Positions 12,196-24,232 of a DNA stretch of 64,000 nucleotides are shown one piece after another. The notes under the pieces were generated by a model that saw only the letters and a list, made by a program, of their open reading frames with translations, made no database searches and was not told the DNA's origin. Source of the DNA: Hyposmocoma kahamanoa. Lineage: Eukaryota; Arthropoda; Insecta; Lepidoptera; Cosmopterigidae. The DNA lies in contig NW_020656077.1 in the NCBI RefSeq assembly GCF_003589595.1, forward strand, positions 9,753,019 through 9,817,018, written 5' to 3'. The translations under genes were made by a program, and so were the position numbers. The number at the start of each line of letters is the position of its first letter. Positions within the stretch are counted from its first letter, which is position 1.

Positions 12196-12400
12196 ATGAT
12201 GATGCTAGGTCGGTCGCAGTAGCATTGCAATTTATACCTTATTTCAAATTCAAATAGCACAAAATATGCATTGCTGCATTTAATGTCCTCTGCGTTGCCG
12301 TCCGCCAGTTTGTACTGGCCCTTATGTATTTCTCGATCTATACTGACATAGGATAGACCGGAATATGGCAAAGGCGTGTCAAAAAATCTCACTCGACCCT
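9200..12400. other. Intronic DNA with simple repeats, no gene
   Basis: Between exons 3a and 3b. It contains an (AC)n tract (about 11790-11815), trinucleotide ATT/AAT runs (about 11517-11533, 12103-12117 and 12160-12192), and a short GTCAAAGTCAA run near 11580 like that at the tail of the LINE at 52 kb. Segments at about 10560-10620 and 12265-12340 are inverse matches of each other around GCAGAGGACATTAAAT. No coding exon was recognised. Confidence 0.55.
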
Positions 12401-12456
12401 CGCATGAACCACGGAAGCGAGTGCGTGGTAGTAGCTACCGTGTCTACGCTACTAAC

Positions 12457-12524
12457 CATCTTTATGTCGCTTATTGTAGGTAAACTGCGCACGAAGAGAT
12501 TAATGCTAACTACTGCCGGACCAT
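12457..12524 (-). CDS. GluCl: GluCl alternative exon 3b
   Basis: This 68-bp exon has a TTTAACAG acceptor (12526-12525) and a weaker GTTAGT donor (12456-12451). It completes an aspartate codon, then reads GPAVVSINLFVRSLPTISDI and KM. The TISDIKM ending resembles the Drosophila alternative exon with the same motif. It lies 4.1 kb upstream of exon 3a in transcript order. If both were included, 3a would be read in the wrong frame and meet a TAG after four codons. If neither were included, exon 4 would be frameshifted. Mutually exclusive splicing is therefore expected. Confidence 0.93.
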
Positions 12525-12639
12525 CTGTTAAATTGTAACACATACTGGAATTGTAGTATATATTATACACATTATTGTACACATGTAACATATGATATAA
12601 TATTTATATGACATATAATTACAACACGTAACTTAGATT

Positions 12640-13025
12640 GACAGGTAATTATTTTTACACCTCACTAGCTCGGACAGGCTTTCTTTCTCATTAGAAATCT
12701 GCGCACATAAGCGTTTTGGAAATTCGAACTTGGAGATGACGATAACTGTGGCGTATCTAACTTTTTCTTTCGATGAAGAAAAACATATTGACACGTACAA
12801 CTACGTGATGTCGTACATTATTTATGTAATATAAATCTTTTGATTAAAAACTGATTTGTTATGGTTTAACTGTTCTTCTTTCGTCTACCATTATCCTCTA
12901 CCATTGTTTTGCGTGTCGTGCCTTAAAACCCTCCTCGTTACGCTCAAGATCCGAATCCTCACTACGCTCAAAATCTTCTCACTCGCGTCAAAAAACAACT
13001 TTGCAAAATTGCATAACAAATGACT
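12640..13025 (+). repeat. Unclassified repeat R, copy 1
   Basis: Shares AGGCTTTCTTTCTCATTAG, AAATCTGCGC and later TACGCTCA-type phrases with copies at 38345-39030 (plus) and 53190-53795 (minus). The distal part holds short near-repeats of CTCGTTACGCTCA and CTCACTACGCTCA. Nature unknown; no ORF. Confidence 0.6.
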
Positions 13026-13074
13026 ATTTTTATTCAAGCAAATATAATAAAAAGTATAAGTATATTGTACTGAT

Positions 13075-13425
13075 ATTATAATAGTGTTTTAACTCAAAAT
13101 TTGCGGAATTTAAGATTGTACTATTACTGAACGTTAAATTTGATTCTCTACATGTCAATAAAACCGTCGTTAGAATATTGTAAGAAACAATTAAAAAATA
13201 TCTACTTAAGTCAAAGTAAGACAAACTTTTCATGAACTAGTTCTGGACAAAACACTCCTTACTGGAAAAGAAAAACAATTTCGTAAAATTTTGTATCCCT
13301 TTTATTTATATATTTGGCAAGTAGGAAATTGTATAAATAATCTGTCACGGAAAGTGAAGAATTAGTTTTTTTACGGTTCTGAATTTTTGAATTAGTACAC
13401 TATTGTGTTAGCCGTGCGATATTTC
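13075..13425 (+). repeat. Unclassified repeat U1, copy 2
   Basis: Same family and orientation as 5985-6295; see shared runs there. The open frame at 13030-13233 is part of it and not a gene. Confidence 0.6.
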
Positions 13426-13439
13426 TTTTTACAAAGCAT

Positions 13440-13690
13440 ATTCACAGTGCCACTCGTAGCAATTACAAAGATCTGAGGAGGAGGAGGAGGGACACTGGCA
13501 CTGCGCCTGTCACTCTGAGACGTAAGTTGATAAGTCTCGTGTGTTTGTAATTTCACCAACACCTTTACCCTACAAAACCGGAAGGCAGTAATGCTCACAA
13601 TACTGTTTGGCGGCAGAAATAGGTAAGTTGACTGTACTTTCCTGGACGCACTCTTTCACAAGGTGCTCTACAGCTACTAAATTTCATGTT
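13440..13690 (-). repeat. LINE 3'-region repeat, copy 1
   Basis: Shares CTTTCACAAGG, GGCGGCAGAAATAGGTAAG and ACTGCGCCTGTCA with copies at 22310-22540 and 48345-48540. The LINE end at 30545-30990 links the TTGCAGTGCCACT part of the family to the 3' untranslated region of a Jockey/CR1-type LINE read on the minus strand. That gives the orientation assigned here. Confidence 0.55.
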
Positions 13691-14624
13691 TATTAGCAGT
13701 AGAGGTGAACATATTTCATATTACCAACGTCATAACATTACGATTAATATAACAGTACAATATTGAAGCATTATACGCAAATGTTTACTGGCAACAATAC
13801 AAACAATGTTGAAGCAAAGAAAAATTAATAACAAAATATATTGTCAAAATCGAAACAGATCGTGCAACAACACTTCAATTAAAATTAAAAAATCGTCAGA
13901 AAAGCCATCACTTGCAAGTCGACGAGACCAAATTTAAGGAACCCAAGCACGAGTTCTACTGTAAACAGTTCTTATATTGAAAATTATTTATCCGCTCACG
14001 CGATACATGCAGCCGTAGACGCATACCGCACCTAGAGGTGCCGGTGATGATTTTATACCGATTTATCGGATATCGAAGTTATAACAGGTAAAAGAACTAA
14101 CATTAATTGCTATTTCGGTAACTACTCTAGCAAACCATAAAGTTTTTAATGCCTGGGTCTGTCATTTAAAAAAAATAAACAACTTCAAAAATACGTCACG
14201 ACAATCGTGTGTGTTATTGTTTGGGCTGGTGATGTCGGTGTCTATTTATCGAAAACATACCGTAAGTTGCGTTTTTTAAGTTTACCCTGAATATAAATGT
14301 TTATAAACTATACTTTAAGGAGTAATTTCATGGTAAACGTATATCATATTTATCCAAGTACACCAAAAATTTCATTAGTGCTTTTTAAGTGCAGGATTTG
14401 CGGTGTATCTGCATTTTATTTGAGATGTTTTTGTTGGTAGTACGGAGGGTATAACTTTATAAAAAATTCGTTAACTTTTTTACGACAACGTGCAAAAGTT
14501 ACTACCTCATTACACTGCATTTGATAGAGTTGAGGTATATCGATAAAATGTTTTATTTGTGTTATGTATGAATACCCGAAGGTATTCATTTTTAAAGTAT
14601 GATTTTCAAATTATTCAAATTTGG

Positions 14625-14950
14625 TGACGGTGATTTGTGGATTACATGACAAGTGAAAAGTCGATTTTTATTTGCGGAAAATATTTTTTGATTTGTGACA
14701 GCCGAAACGAACCCGGAACAGCATAGTTGGCAGCAGAGACCACCTCGAGAGTATACCCTATCAAACAAATCCAGAATTTTGAAAATTGGTCCACAATTCA
14801 TACAAAAATCGGTATGTCAGTGTACATGTGCTTAAAATTTTAGTATTTTCCTCGATTTCAAGAGTGCACCCTTTCAAACAATAAAAGATTTTTTTTAAAT
14901 GGTCTACAATTGACGGAGAAATCTTTAAAATCCTTTTTTTAAAGTCGGTT
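14625..14950 (-). repeat. ACCGACTT-type repeat variant, copy 1
   Basis: Matches 34320-34562: GACGGTGATTTGTG, AACGAACCCGGAAC, AGAGACCA and, near the end, AAAGTCGGTTG. Read on the minus strand it begins CAACCGACTTT, like the other ACCGACTTC repeats, but the internal sequence differs. No coding capacity. Confidence 0.6.
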
Positions 14951-15833
14951 GAAAATCAAATAAATAAAATAAAAAATAAAAATCTGTCGACGTTACCTCA
15001 TCCATATGACAAACGTCAAATGAAATGTCACAGGGATCATCCTAGTTTGCGTTTTTAGTGTAGCGTTTCGTGATTGTTACACACAGGAAATGAAACTTTC
15101 TCGACCCTTTTGCAGGTCTCGTTCCAGGTGTTTCTCGCGTAGAACGCGATTTAGCTTCGAAAAAATAGTTTCATTTTTTGCTGTAAGTAATTGAGGAGTT
15201 GGGTAATCGGCAGACTATCCTGGTGGCAGTACCTAGGTTATCGGATTTTCATAATATCCATACCAAATTTGAAGCGGATTGAACACTTGTTCAATCGATC
15301 GCTCTTTGAACTTGCGCGTGTGTGTAAATGTAGACGATCAGCGACTAATGCTGCGTTCTTTTTCCGTAAGGGTAAAAAATACTTCAGAAAGAAATTCGTC
15401 TGCACAATAGAGCTCATGATCAACCCATTTATACTCCCCACTGGTGGTACTTACGTATAGATAGGTGCACATTTAGTTAGTTCACGTAATGCTAAATGCA
15501 TTGATTCGACCGATTGCAATAAAATATTAAATATGTCACGCGAGAAGGTGGTAAAACTGACAAAAAAAATTCCGATAACATGGATAGATGGAACGTTTTA
15601 CAAAAAAGTTATTTGCGTCGCACAATTAGACATGGAATTCATTCTATACGGTCCGTCCAGTTTGTATTAACTCAGTTTTCTTTATCTTCACTCCGTCACT
15701 ATCATTTTGCCGGTCTGGCCAAATGCTTCTTCACACTACGTTTGAAGGACCCGATGTTATATTCTTTTTTACCATATCGCTATATAAAATTATTTCCTCT
15801 GAACTTTCGTCACGTTACAAACCCACGGCACTA

Positions 15834-16078
15834 TTCAGGTTCCTCTGTATATATTATATTAAACTGAAATGAACTTAACCTCCAAAACTAGAGCATTTTT
15901 AATTCCAGATTTCTTAGAATAATAAACCCTTTTTTGTTCATTCAGGTTCCTCTGTATATATTTATATTGGTATATATATACACCGAATATATTTTATTCA
16001 ATTAAGTAGAACTTAACCTCCAAAACTGTAGCATTTTTAATTCCAGATTTCTTAGAATAATAAACCCTTTTTTGTTCA
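15834..16078 (+). repeat. Imperfect tandem duplication (107 and 138 bp)
   Basis: TTCAGGTTCCTCTGTATATA starts both units (15834 and 15941). Both continue through CTTAACCTCCAAAACT and AATTCCAGATTTCTTAG to CCCTTTTTTGTTCA. Unit 2 has about 31 extra AT-rich bases. The near identity points to a recent local duplication. Confidence 0.85.
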
Positions 16079-16346
16079 GGAATTTAAACTATATTTTTCA
16101 TATACTATAAAAATGTATATGGGAATTCGCCATTGCCCTTTGCGTAGCATATAGTAAATTAAGAATGTTCGGGTTTCTCCATAATTACAGACCGAAATGT
16201 TCCCTACATTACATTTCAAATTAATAGCATTTTTCAACAAAAATTGTACACATTGATCACATTGATTGTATTAATTTGCGAGATTATGTAAATTCCACTG
16301 TGGCGGCCACAAAAACAAAGTTTCAGAGGCATAGCTACTCTTTTTA

Positions 16347-16683
16347 ACCGACTTCAAAATTGAGGTTTTCAAATCGACTGTATTTTTTTTGTATGTATGT
16401 TATGCCATTACTCTGACATTTGTGGACCTCAATGTTGGTCCTATTTAAATTTGAAAAAATATTCCACCCTTAAGGGTGGCAAACTAGGGGATGATTTCGG
16501 TTTCGCGCACTTTCCGGTAACCGATTACAATAAAACTTGGCAAATAGATGTAATTCCACGAATTATTGATGTCGGTTTTTTAAGTGAAAAAGTTACAGTT
16601 ATCTACATACTTGCTGATAATTTAAAGAGAAACCAATGCCGTCCAACCAGAAAAATAAACTGTTTGAAAAGTTACACAGTAAT
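16347..16683 (+). repeat. Lepidopteran ACCGACTTC repeat, copy 1
   Basis: Starts TTTTAACCGACTTCAAAA, contains GTATGTATGTTA and GCGCACTTTCCGGTAACCGA, and ends in TCGGTTTTTT followed by about 90 bp. Fuller relatives lie at 17847-18322 and, inverted, 46640-46877. The family is abundant in moths and butterflies. I do not assign it a superfamily. Confidence 0.7.
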
Positions 16684-16911
16684 CATTGACTTACAATTAT
16701 ATGGACGTCGGGTCCGCGCTAAAAAGTGTCCGCACTTGTAAGGCGCTAAAATCGTATACAGAGCGCGACACTCCGCTTTAGTCTTCATTTGTTCTACGGA
16801 CAGCGCGATACTGCGATGACATAACAATTTAAATTTCGAATAGGTTGACTTGGGACATTTTTTTCGTGGTTTTTGTATTAGACCCGTCGTCCATTTATTT
16901 GTAAGTCAATG
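16684..16911 (+). mobile_element. 228-bp MITE family, copy 3
   Basis: Exactly 228 bp with ACAGTAAT duplicated on both sides (16676-16683 and 16912-16919). It sits at the left edge of the tRNA-derived inverted element (16920-17428), whose own 12-bp flanking duplication it interrupts, so it arrived later. Confidence 0.93.
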
Positions 16912-16919
16912 ACAGTAAT

Positions 16920-17428
16920 GATTAAATTTTTATTGAATGTCATTCAATTATCTTTTGTGAAATTACTCCATTAGTTTGTTATAATTATTAATACAAAGAT
17001 CGAACACTCAGAAAAAATCCCTTCGATCCGATCGGATTCGAACCGACGTCTCCTTGCATACCGTGCCAGACGCTATACCAACTAAGCCACGGAACGAACC
17101 AACGGACCTCACGAATTTTTTTTCTACTTTACTACTACTACTTTTCTATAGTATAATTGAATATCCATTCAATAATAATCAATACAATGAATAGTGACAT
17201 CTCTCGCCAGGACTGGTAGCTGTAAAGGTACTAACTGGGTGATAAATCTGTCATAGATTTCTCATAGATGGCGCTACGACTAAAAAGTCGTTGAAAGACC
17301 AAGTACAAAGACACGACGCAAGCACATAGAAAAAAATTCGTGAGGTCCGTTGGTTCGTTCCGTGGCTTAGTTGGTATAGCGTCTGGCACCGGACCGGATC
17401 GAAGGAATTTTTTCTGAGTGTTTTTTCT
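16920..17428. mobile_element. tRNA-derived inverted-arm element A
   Basis: The left arm (minus sense, about 16935-17115) carries a tRNA-like head. Read on the minus strand, the A box is TGGCTTAGTTGG and the B box GGTTCGAATCC. The right arm (plus, about 17340-17428) is the same head with the B-box part deleted. Between them is a spacer with TAGATGGCGCTACGACT in plus orientation. AAGTTACACAGT flanks the whole unit (16669-16680 and 17429-17440), a 12-bp duplication of the kind made by LINE machinery. It is not a working tRNA: the acceptor stem is not maintained. Confidence 0.75.
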
Positions 17429-17846
17429 AAGTTACACAGTGTTATTTTTGCAATGATGTGACTGTGAAAAAGATGCGTGAAAAGACTTTTTTACTTAGCG
17501 AAAAACTATAGAAACGGTTCTCCACTTAATTAATAAAACGAGGCACTGTATTGCTACAACGTACTATCCGACAATGGATCCAGTAAGCTATTCTTCCTCT
17601 GCCATTAGCGACGGCAGTTGTATTAATTGACTAGACTGTAGCGTCATTATTTGCCTGCATCGAGCCTTTAGAGGAGTGAAAAATGAGGTGAGGCCTATTA
17701 CAACCATGGCCTACATTCTCACATGATTGATTTATTCTCACCTTAATTTGATTTGCTTCTGGATATATTTGAGGATAAAGTTCAAATCAAAGTAATCCTA
17801 GTACATGTATCATGAATTATGACGAGGCGTGAAAAGCTGGATTTGT

Positions 17847-18322
17847 TAACCGACTTCAAAAAAGGAGGAGGTTCTCAATTCGACTGTATGTTTTTTGTTT
17901 TTTTTTTTGTATGTATGTTACGCCATAACTCCGGTATTTGTGAACCGATTTTCATGATTCTTATTTGTTGGAAAGAGGGTCCTCCATAAAGGACCTCCAT
18001 AAAGGTCCCATTTAATTTTGAAGAAAATCATCCACCTCTAATGGTGACTGTTCACGCATGAAGATTCATTTTTATAAATAGCGCCTAAATTTTATTGTAA
18101 GGAGCAATTATTTTAATGGTTGATTTTGCTATTCTCTAATTCAAGGCGTTTTTCTCTCATATTAAACCTTGAGTATTGATAACCGATTTGTATTATCTCC
18201 TGTGTCAATTTCCGTAAAGTGGCGAACTAGGGGATGAATCCGGGTTTGCGCACTTTCCGGTAACCGATTTCAAAAAAACTAGGCAAATAGATTCCACGTA
18301 CTTTTGAGGTCGGTTTTTTTAG
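17847..18322 (+). repeat. Lepidopteran ACCGACTTC repeat, copy 2 (most complete)
   Basis: Begins TTAACCGACTTCAAAAAAGG and ends with GAGGTCGGTTTTTTTA, so its two ends are short inverse copies (ACCGACTTC and GAGGTCGGT). It contains a T-rich tract and GTATGTATGTTACGCC near the left end, and GGCGAACTAGGGGATGA near the right end. No ORF. Confidence 0.7.
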
Positions 18323-18329
18323 CACTCTG

Positions 18330-21300
18330 TACTGAGATTATATTATTTCCCTGACACTGTTTCGAGACTGTAATTGTAAAGTAGAGCTCAAGGCAAAAAT
18401 GGGTGTCGACAGCAATGCGGTGTATTCTATTCAGTTGAGGCATGTCGCCGGAGGGGAAGCGGGAAAAACTGTTTGGGTAATCAAATGGTTTAGGTATTTA
18501 CTATAAAATAATTACACACCTTAGGGACACTGTCCAAAGAATGTGCTCATTCGTTACATGATACGATGTATTTTACGCGATCATATCAAATCCCGAAAAC
18601 AGACTAAAATAAAAATAAAATATATAGACATATTTATTTTTAAATACTACAGAGAACGTAAGTAATAAATAGCTTCAGGCGTTACTTTGCCACTCCGCGA
18701 ACCCAGTGAAGGTTAAATCGTGCAAAATAGCTGAGCTTGTGTTGAATATTTTTATTTTATTTTTGAGAATCAACTGCTTAAAAAAATATTTTTAATTTTG
18801 GTTTTCAAGTGAAGCCTTGTAGTTATTAAAGTCACATTTATCCCGAAACTTGAAAATTGCGGTTTAACGATACGCCACACCATCGGGCGCTTGTCAAATT
18901 TTTTACGCCTGTTTTTATTTTATTCACATTAATTTTCGCGCTCGCGAGCAACCCCACGACTCGCCTAAAAATAAATGTACAATCGCAAAGGCGACGTCAT
19001 GTAAAAAGAAACAAGTTGCAGTATTATTAGATCTCAATAGTGTAAAACCAGCATTATTAATGTTTTTTAAATAAAATAAAGTGACGACTTGGGCGGCCGA
19101 ACGGTTTGCCTCATCGACGTTGGTCATGTACTCAATTCCCGGTAAGATCAATTGGGTATATTAACATATCAAATTGGTTCTAATCATGTTCCAAACCGTG
19201 TGCCCCGGAATGAAACCCGTTGCGCTGGTACAGGGAGTTCGCTTGCTTAAGACCAAGGAATCACATTGTTTACTGTTGTCTAGAAATTAATGCTATATTA
19301 GATAATAACCTTTTCACTAGTATCGAATTCAGGCTGAAAGCAAGTTATTAAATTTCTATTGTAATTACGAAACTTTTACGAAATTTTAAGGAGTCAGGGG
19401 ACAACGGAGTTACTATCTGCTCCGGTCCAATTGTCAACCCCACCTGCACGCGCCTAGGCGGCGGCGTCTGTTGCCGTGGTGCTCCCAGCTAGATAACACA
19501 AAGGGCTTTGACGACCGAGTCAGTGGCGGTATAACCAGTCATTACCCGACCGGGCAACTGATCGAAAGATGCAGCAACGGCCTTGGGATCAAAACAACTC
19601 CAAAAACGTGAGGTGCAAAAGGCAACGAGAAACCAGTGCATTATTTTTCCCTTGTAGTCAATTATGGGAATGTCGAAACTGAAAATGGCGCTCCTGTAAT
19701 GGGACAGGGTTGCGAACAATCTCCGGAAGTAAAACTCTTAAAATTACGACGTACAACACCCGAAGCTTGCGTAAAAAGTCATGTTTACGCAACATAAGGG
19801 AGTGAACAATAGTTTACGGGCCAATTTGCCACATCGACGGCCAACCTCTAGTAGTGGAGAGACACTTTAAGAATGTCGGTAATTGTGCCTATTCAGCGCC
19901 TTGACTTACACATTTAACTTTTTCTCTTATTTAAATAACTTCGTCTACATACGTCTTCCTCTATTTCCTCCGAATTTCCAATGCTTCTAAGAAAACGGTA
20001 GTGACGTATTAAATGGCCAAACGTCTTTAGCCATAGGTTTTCTATTGTCTATAAGATCTTTTCCTGCACTATTTTTAACACGTCCTTGTCGGTTTTCTTT
20101 GTGTCCAACTTCTTCTCCAACATATCTCAAATATTTTTCCGTTTTTCTGTGTCATTCTTCACGTCTAACTACAATGGCCCTAAGTATGCTCTAAGAAAAA
20201 ATCTCTAGACGATGGTCTGACAAGAGAATATAAAGATATTCCGAAATAACATGTGGCAAATTATTTAAAGGCCTGATAGTCGTAAATAACGACGGCACAT
20301 TAGCTGTCGGTTGTGGCCGTGCAGATTTTTATGTCCATCATATTCATTTGTTTCAGTCTAATTCTACGAGTGATATTTCAAAAAATCTCTAAAGACACTC
20401 TTGACGCACTAATAATGTGTATCCTTTAGACTTTTCAGTGAATTTAGAATGTAGTCTGCTGTGGGAAAAGGGATGGAAGTGTATTATGGTGACTGCGTGG
20501 TCCTGATTTTGATCCACTTTTTGTAACTCAGTAAATGATTGCGATTTATTAATATTATGAATTACAGTAAATCTATTTATTAACATTATGGATACCCTAC
20601 ATTTCGTGTTAAAACCTTTTTTGATCAGACGAGTAAATGTCAATTGTCAAATGGTCATCGTACCCAAAACGCAATTTGATTAAAATTCATGATTCCCTTC
20701 TTCCTTATGTCGGCTATTCTCATATTCGATGTTCTCAGTCTAATTACCGTGTTCTTACCCTAATTGCCGTTGCCTTATTATATCCAATAACATTGAAATA
20801 TGAATAACTTTAAGCTAAACTATCGATATGTCTAAATGGCATTGGAAAAGACAAAGTAGTTTTCAATTATTGAAGCACAAATGTCATTAATGTTAACGTA
20901 GCATAATATATAAATAATAATTCAGGTGTGCTAGAAATGTCCGTTTTTAATAAATACTTTGCTACTGCCTAAACTTTTGAGTTCTTGTTCAATTTTAACT
21001 GACAACATACATCGTAACTGACACTGGCCCAAGCCTAGTGGCCGCCATTGAGGACATAATGATAATTAAAACTTCATGATCCTAAATAATAAGATATAAA
21101 TTATTTTTTTATTCGATGGAATAAAAAGTTGTTGCTGTAACGCTTTCAAATAGTTTTAGCGTGGGATAGTAAGTCATAATTAAAACTGTGTTGCTACACG
21201 ACCACGCAGTCACCCTGTGTATGAGTTTTAAAATAAAACGAACTTACTTTAAAGTTGTATAAAAACAATATTGATGGTCAGACGAATGGTCGCGACGATG

Positions 21301-22300
21301 TTAGCTGGTGCACAAGAAAGTGGATTAACTTATGAAATACGAAAAGCGTGGATTTTTTGTCAGTTTTATAGAAAACTACTCAAGTTCATAGTCGTACGTT
21401 TTAAAAATGACCGACGTCCAAAAGCGTGGTGTAGTAACGATTGTGGTGCCACAGTCTGACGCGCGAAAAAGTGTGTCTACCACAAAAATGGAAAAGCAGG
21501 GTGGATATGTTACCTTTTTCAACACGACGTTGCAGTAAAATGGAACGATCTAAGTCACGTGTTGTCTATTAGTATCCATACTTTGACGTTTAGCGTCTAT
21601 GAAGATAGTATTTATAGCTTTCCGGTTAACTTTCACATTCCAAGAAGTTATTTGACTAACACTGTTGTTAAGTTTAAAAACTATTATAAAAGCAACAAAT
21701 GAGTTTCGATATTCCTGATTTTTTTTCCTTATTATTTCGTAATAGAGAACAGTTGAAGAGTACCGCAATTTATACAATGTTGCACAATTGACCTGTCGAA
21801 ACTCATCTGTCAAAACCAATCCGTAGTGCATTAGATACACATTACGATTACATTCGACAGACTTTGCGAAAGACATCTCTGAAAGACTTTGTATACCCGA
21901 CGGCGAAGTTTAGATATCCTAAACAATACCAGGGCGAAGCTGGAGAGCAACAAAAGTTATTCACACAATATTCTCTGTAAAGGAGCATTATCCGTATCGA
22001 TCATTATAAAGCTGGATTCACAGCTGTGCGTACGGTCCGAACGGACTGCATGCGTAGAATCCGCAGTGCTCTGAATCGAGTATTTAGTTTAGTGCGGGTA
22101 TTCACAGAAGATAGTCGACATAATTAATGCACGGGTGGCTTAATAAGCCGCACGTGTTATTCCGCTCCGATGGTCCGCGCGGTCGGTCCGCAGATAAATC
22201 CTCATTGCCTTGAAACCAACGTAAAGGTTTTCGTTCCTTCTCAAGCTGTCCAATAGTCCGGAATATCCTACCTGTAGGGAGTATTTTTCCTTGTTTTTTT
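18330..22300. other. Intronic DNA, no gene recognised
   Basis: Part of the 12.7-kb GluCl intron. Open frames such as 18924-19151 and 19489-19719 show no recognisable domain. The first ends in an AATAAAATAAAA stretch and may be a decayed retroelement tail. No repeat boundaries were found. Confidence 0.5.
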
Positions 22301-22309
22301 ATACCGGTT

Positions 22310-22540
22310 GGTAAGCTACATGCCTGTCCTTAACAGTTGCAGTGCCACTGCCACTGCGCCTGTCAACCTGAGACGTAAGATGGCAAGTTCCATGTGCCTG
22401 TCATTTCACCAGCACCCTTATTCAAAACCGGAACACAGTAATGCTGACATTACTGCTTGGCGGCAGAAATAGGTAAGCTGGCAGGACTTCTCCGGATGAA
22501 CTCTTTCACAAGGAGCACTACAGCTACTAAACTAATAAAA
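22310..22540 (-). repeat. LINE 3'-region repeat, copy 2
   Basis: Contains ACAGTTGCAGTGCCACTG, ATTTCACCAGCACCCTTATT, GCTTGGCGGCAGAAATAGGT and CTCTTTCACAAGG, as in copies at 13440 and 48345. No coding capacity here. Confidence 0.6.
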
Positions 22541-22950
22541 CTATTAAACTTTATTCTTAAAGAACTTGAAATCATGTAAATATTAGCTGCTATTATATAA
22601 CATGATAGTCAACGCAATAGCTTTGAACACACAAGCATTATTTTAGTAACAACATATTAAATTTTCATAAACTTTCATCCCTTTATGCTCGCACTGCCTT
22701 TGAAGAAACTTATTTAAGAGCGCAATTTCCCGATTCAAAAAAGTTTTCCGGCTGGGAAATTGCTCTTGTGCCTTGGAGTTAATAAACGTTGTTATGTTGG
22801 ATTTTAAGAACAGGTTGGCATTTTTCCACAATCTCATTCGGTGTATCGCGCTTGTTTAAAAAAATGCTTATTCTTTTTCGGTTATTCCCATCTGATCCCT
22901 TACAACTGATTCACCGCCAATTTTTAATACAAAGTGATCCTAATCAAATA

Positions 22951-24232
22951 ATAGGGGTTAAAGTATGAAATTGCCGATTTGTACTGAAAATCTAAATTGT
23001 TTATTTTTTAAATTTTTAACAAATTTATTTAATCAAAATAGTTGCCATTATTATCTATACATTGCTGCCATCTAATGGGAAGGTTATTAATGCCCTTGCG
23101 ATAGAACTCCGACGATCTAGACTGCACAAACTGGTGAAAGCATTTTGTACTGCCTCCTGGGAAGAAAACTTCTTGTCACGTAGATAATTGTCCAAATCAC
23201 GAAAAAAATGGTAGTCCGTTGGAGCAAGGTCTGGTGAATACGGAGGATGACGAATGGTTTCTAACTGCAGTTCCTGAAGGGTCAAAATGGTTTCTCGTGC
23301 TGTGTGAGGTCTCGCGTTGTCGTGGAGCAATAATGGTGAAGATCGATTCATGAGTCGGGGCTGTTTTACTGCTAGTTTTGTCAACATGGTTCGGAGTTCG
23401 GCACAATAGACATCTGCCGTTATTGCTTGACCAGATCGGAGAAAACTATAGTGAATAACACCATGCTGAGACCACCAAACAGTTACCATTACCTTTTTAT
23501 TGGTAAGTTTTGCTTTAGGACACTGTTGTGGCATTTGACCTGGGGTCAGCCATTGCATTTTTCTTTTCCGGTTATCATAAAGAATCCACTTTTCATCACA
23601 TGTTACAATTCGATCCAATATTCCTTCATTTCTGTACCTGTTCAACAAGGCAACACAAGTTTCAACACGCGTTTCTTTCTGCAGATCAGTCAAATCATGA
23701 GGCACGCTTTTTTCGTATTTTTTATTTTATTGATTTGACGCAAGTGAGTCAATATTGTGGGTAAGGTAACGTTAAACCATGCCGCTAATTCCTGGGTAGT
23801 TTGACTAGGATCGGCTTCCACTATCTCTCTTAATTCATCGTTATTAACCTGTGTGGGCGGTCTTCCTCGTGACTCGTTCTTTAAGTCGAAATTTCCATCA
23901 CGAAAGCTTTTAAACCAAAATCGCACGGTGCGTTCATTAGTAGACCCCTCTCCAAACGCAGCATTGATATTGCGGGCTGTTTCTGCCGCGTTAGTTCCGC
24001 GTCGGAACTCGTATTCAAAAATCACTCGAATTTTCGCAGTATCCATCTTTCTTGTCTAAATTGAATAACAAAAACAATTGAAAGTCGATATTCAAATGTT
24101 TCAAATTTAAAAAAAAAAATCACAGAAACCATTTGAAAAAAGTTTCATTCGAAAACCTCAAACCATGAAGATTCTATGAAAATTCAAAGAACCTATTGCA
24201 ATAAAACGGCAATTTCATACTTTAACCCCTAA
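22951..24232 (-). mobile_element. mariner element 1 (1282 bp)
   Basis: A full-length element bounded by TA dinucleotides (22949-22950 and 24233-24234). Its inverted ends share TAGGGGTTAAAGTATGAAAT and a following TGCCG. The length and one-gene layout are typical of mariner. It lies in the GluCl intron, transcribed in the same direction as GluCl. Element ends are nearly identical, so the insertion is fairly young despite the broken gene. Confidence 0.93.
23029..24046 (-). pseudogene. mariner transposase with two frameshifts
   Basis: Starts ATG at 24046 and keeps the N-terminal helix-turn-helix half (24046 to about 23700), then the catalytic half to a stop at 23029-23031. Catalytic residues are all visible: TCDEKW, LLHDNARPH and YSPDLAPTDYHFF, with 34 residues between the second and third aspartates (the DD34D of mariner). 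The frame is lost once at about 23700, just before VPHDLTDLQ, and again near 23130. Each looks like a single missing base, and no in-frame stop mutation is needed to explain the breaks. With both allowed for, the length would be about 339 residues, normal for the family. It cuts and pastes the element, but cannot make active enzyme as it stands. Confidence 0.92.

Noticed and set aside
19489..19719. 76-codon minus-strand frame with few stops nearby
   Set aside because: No domain, splice border or repeat partner recognised; length is within chance expectation.
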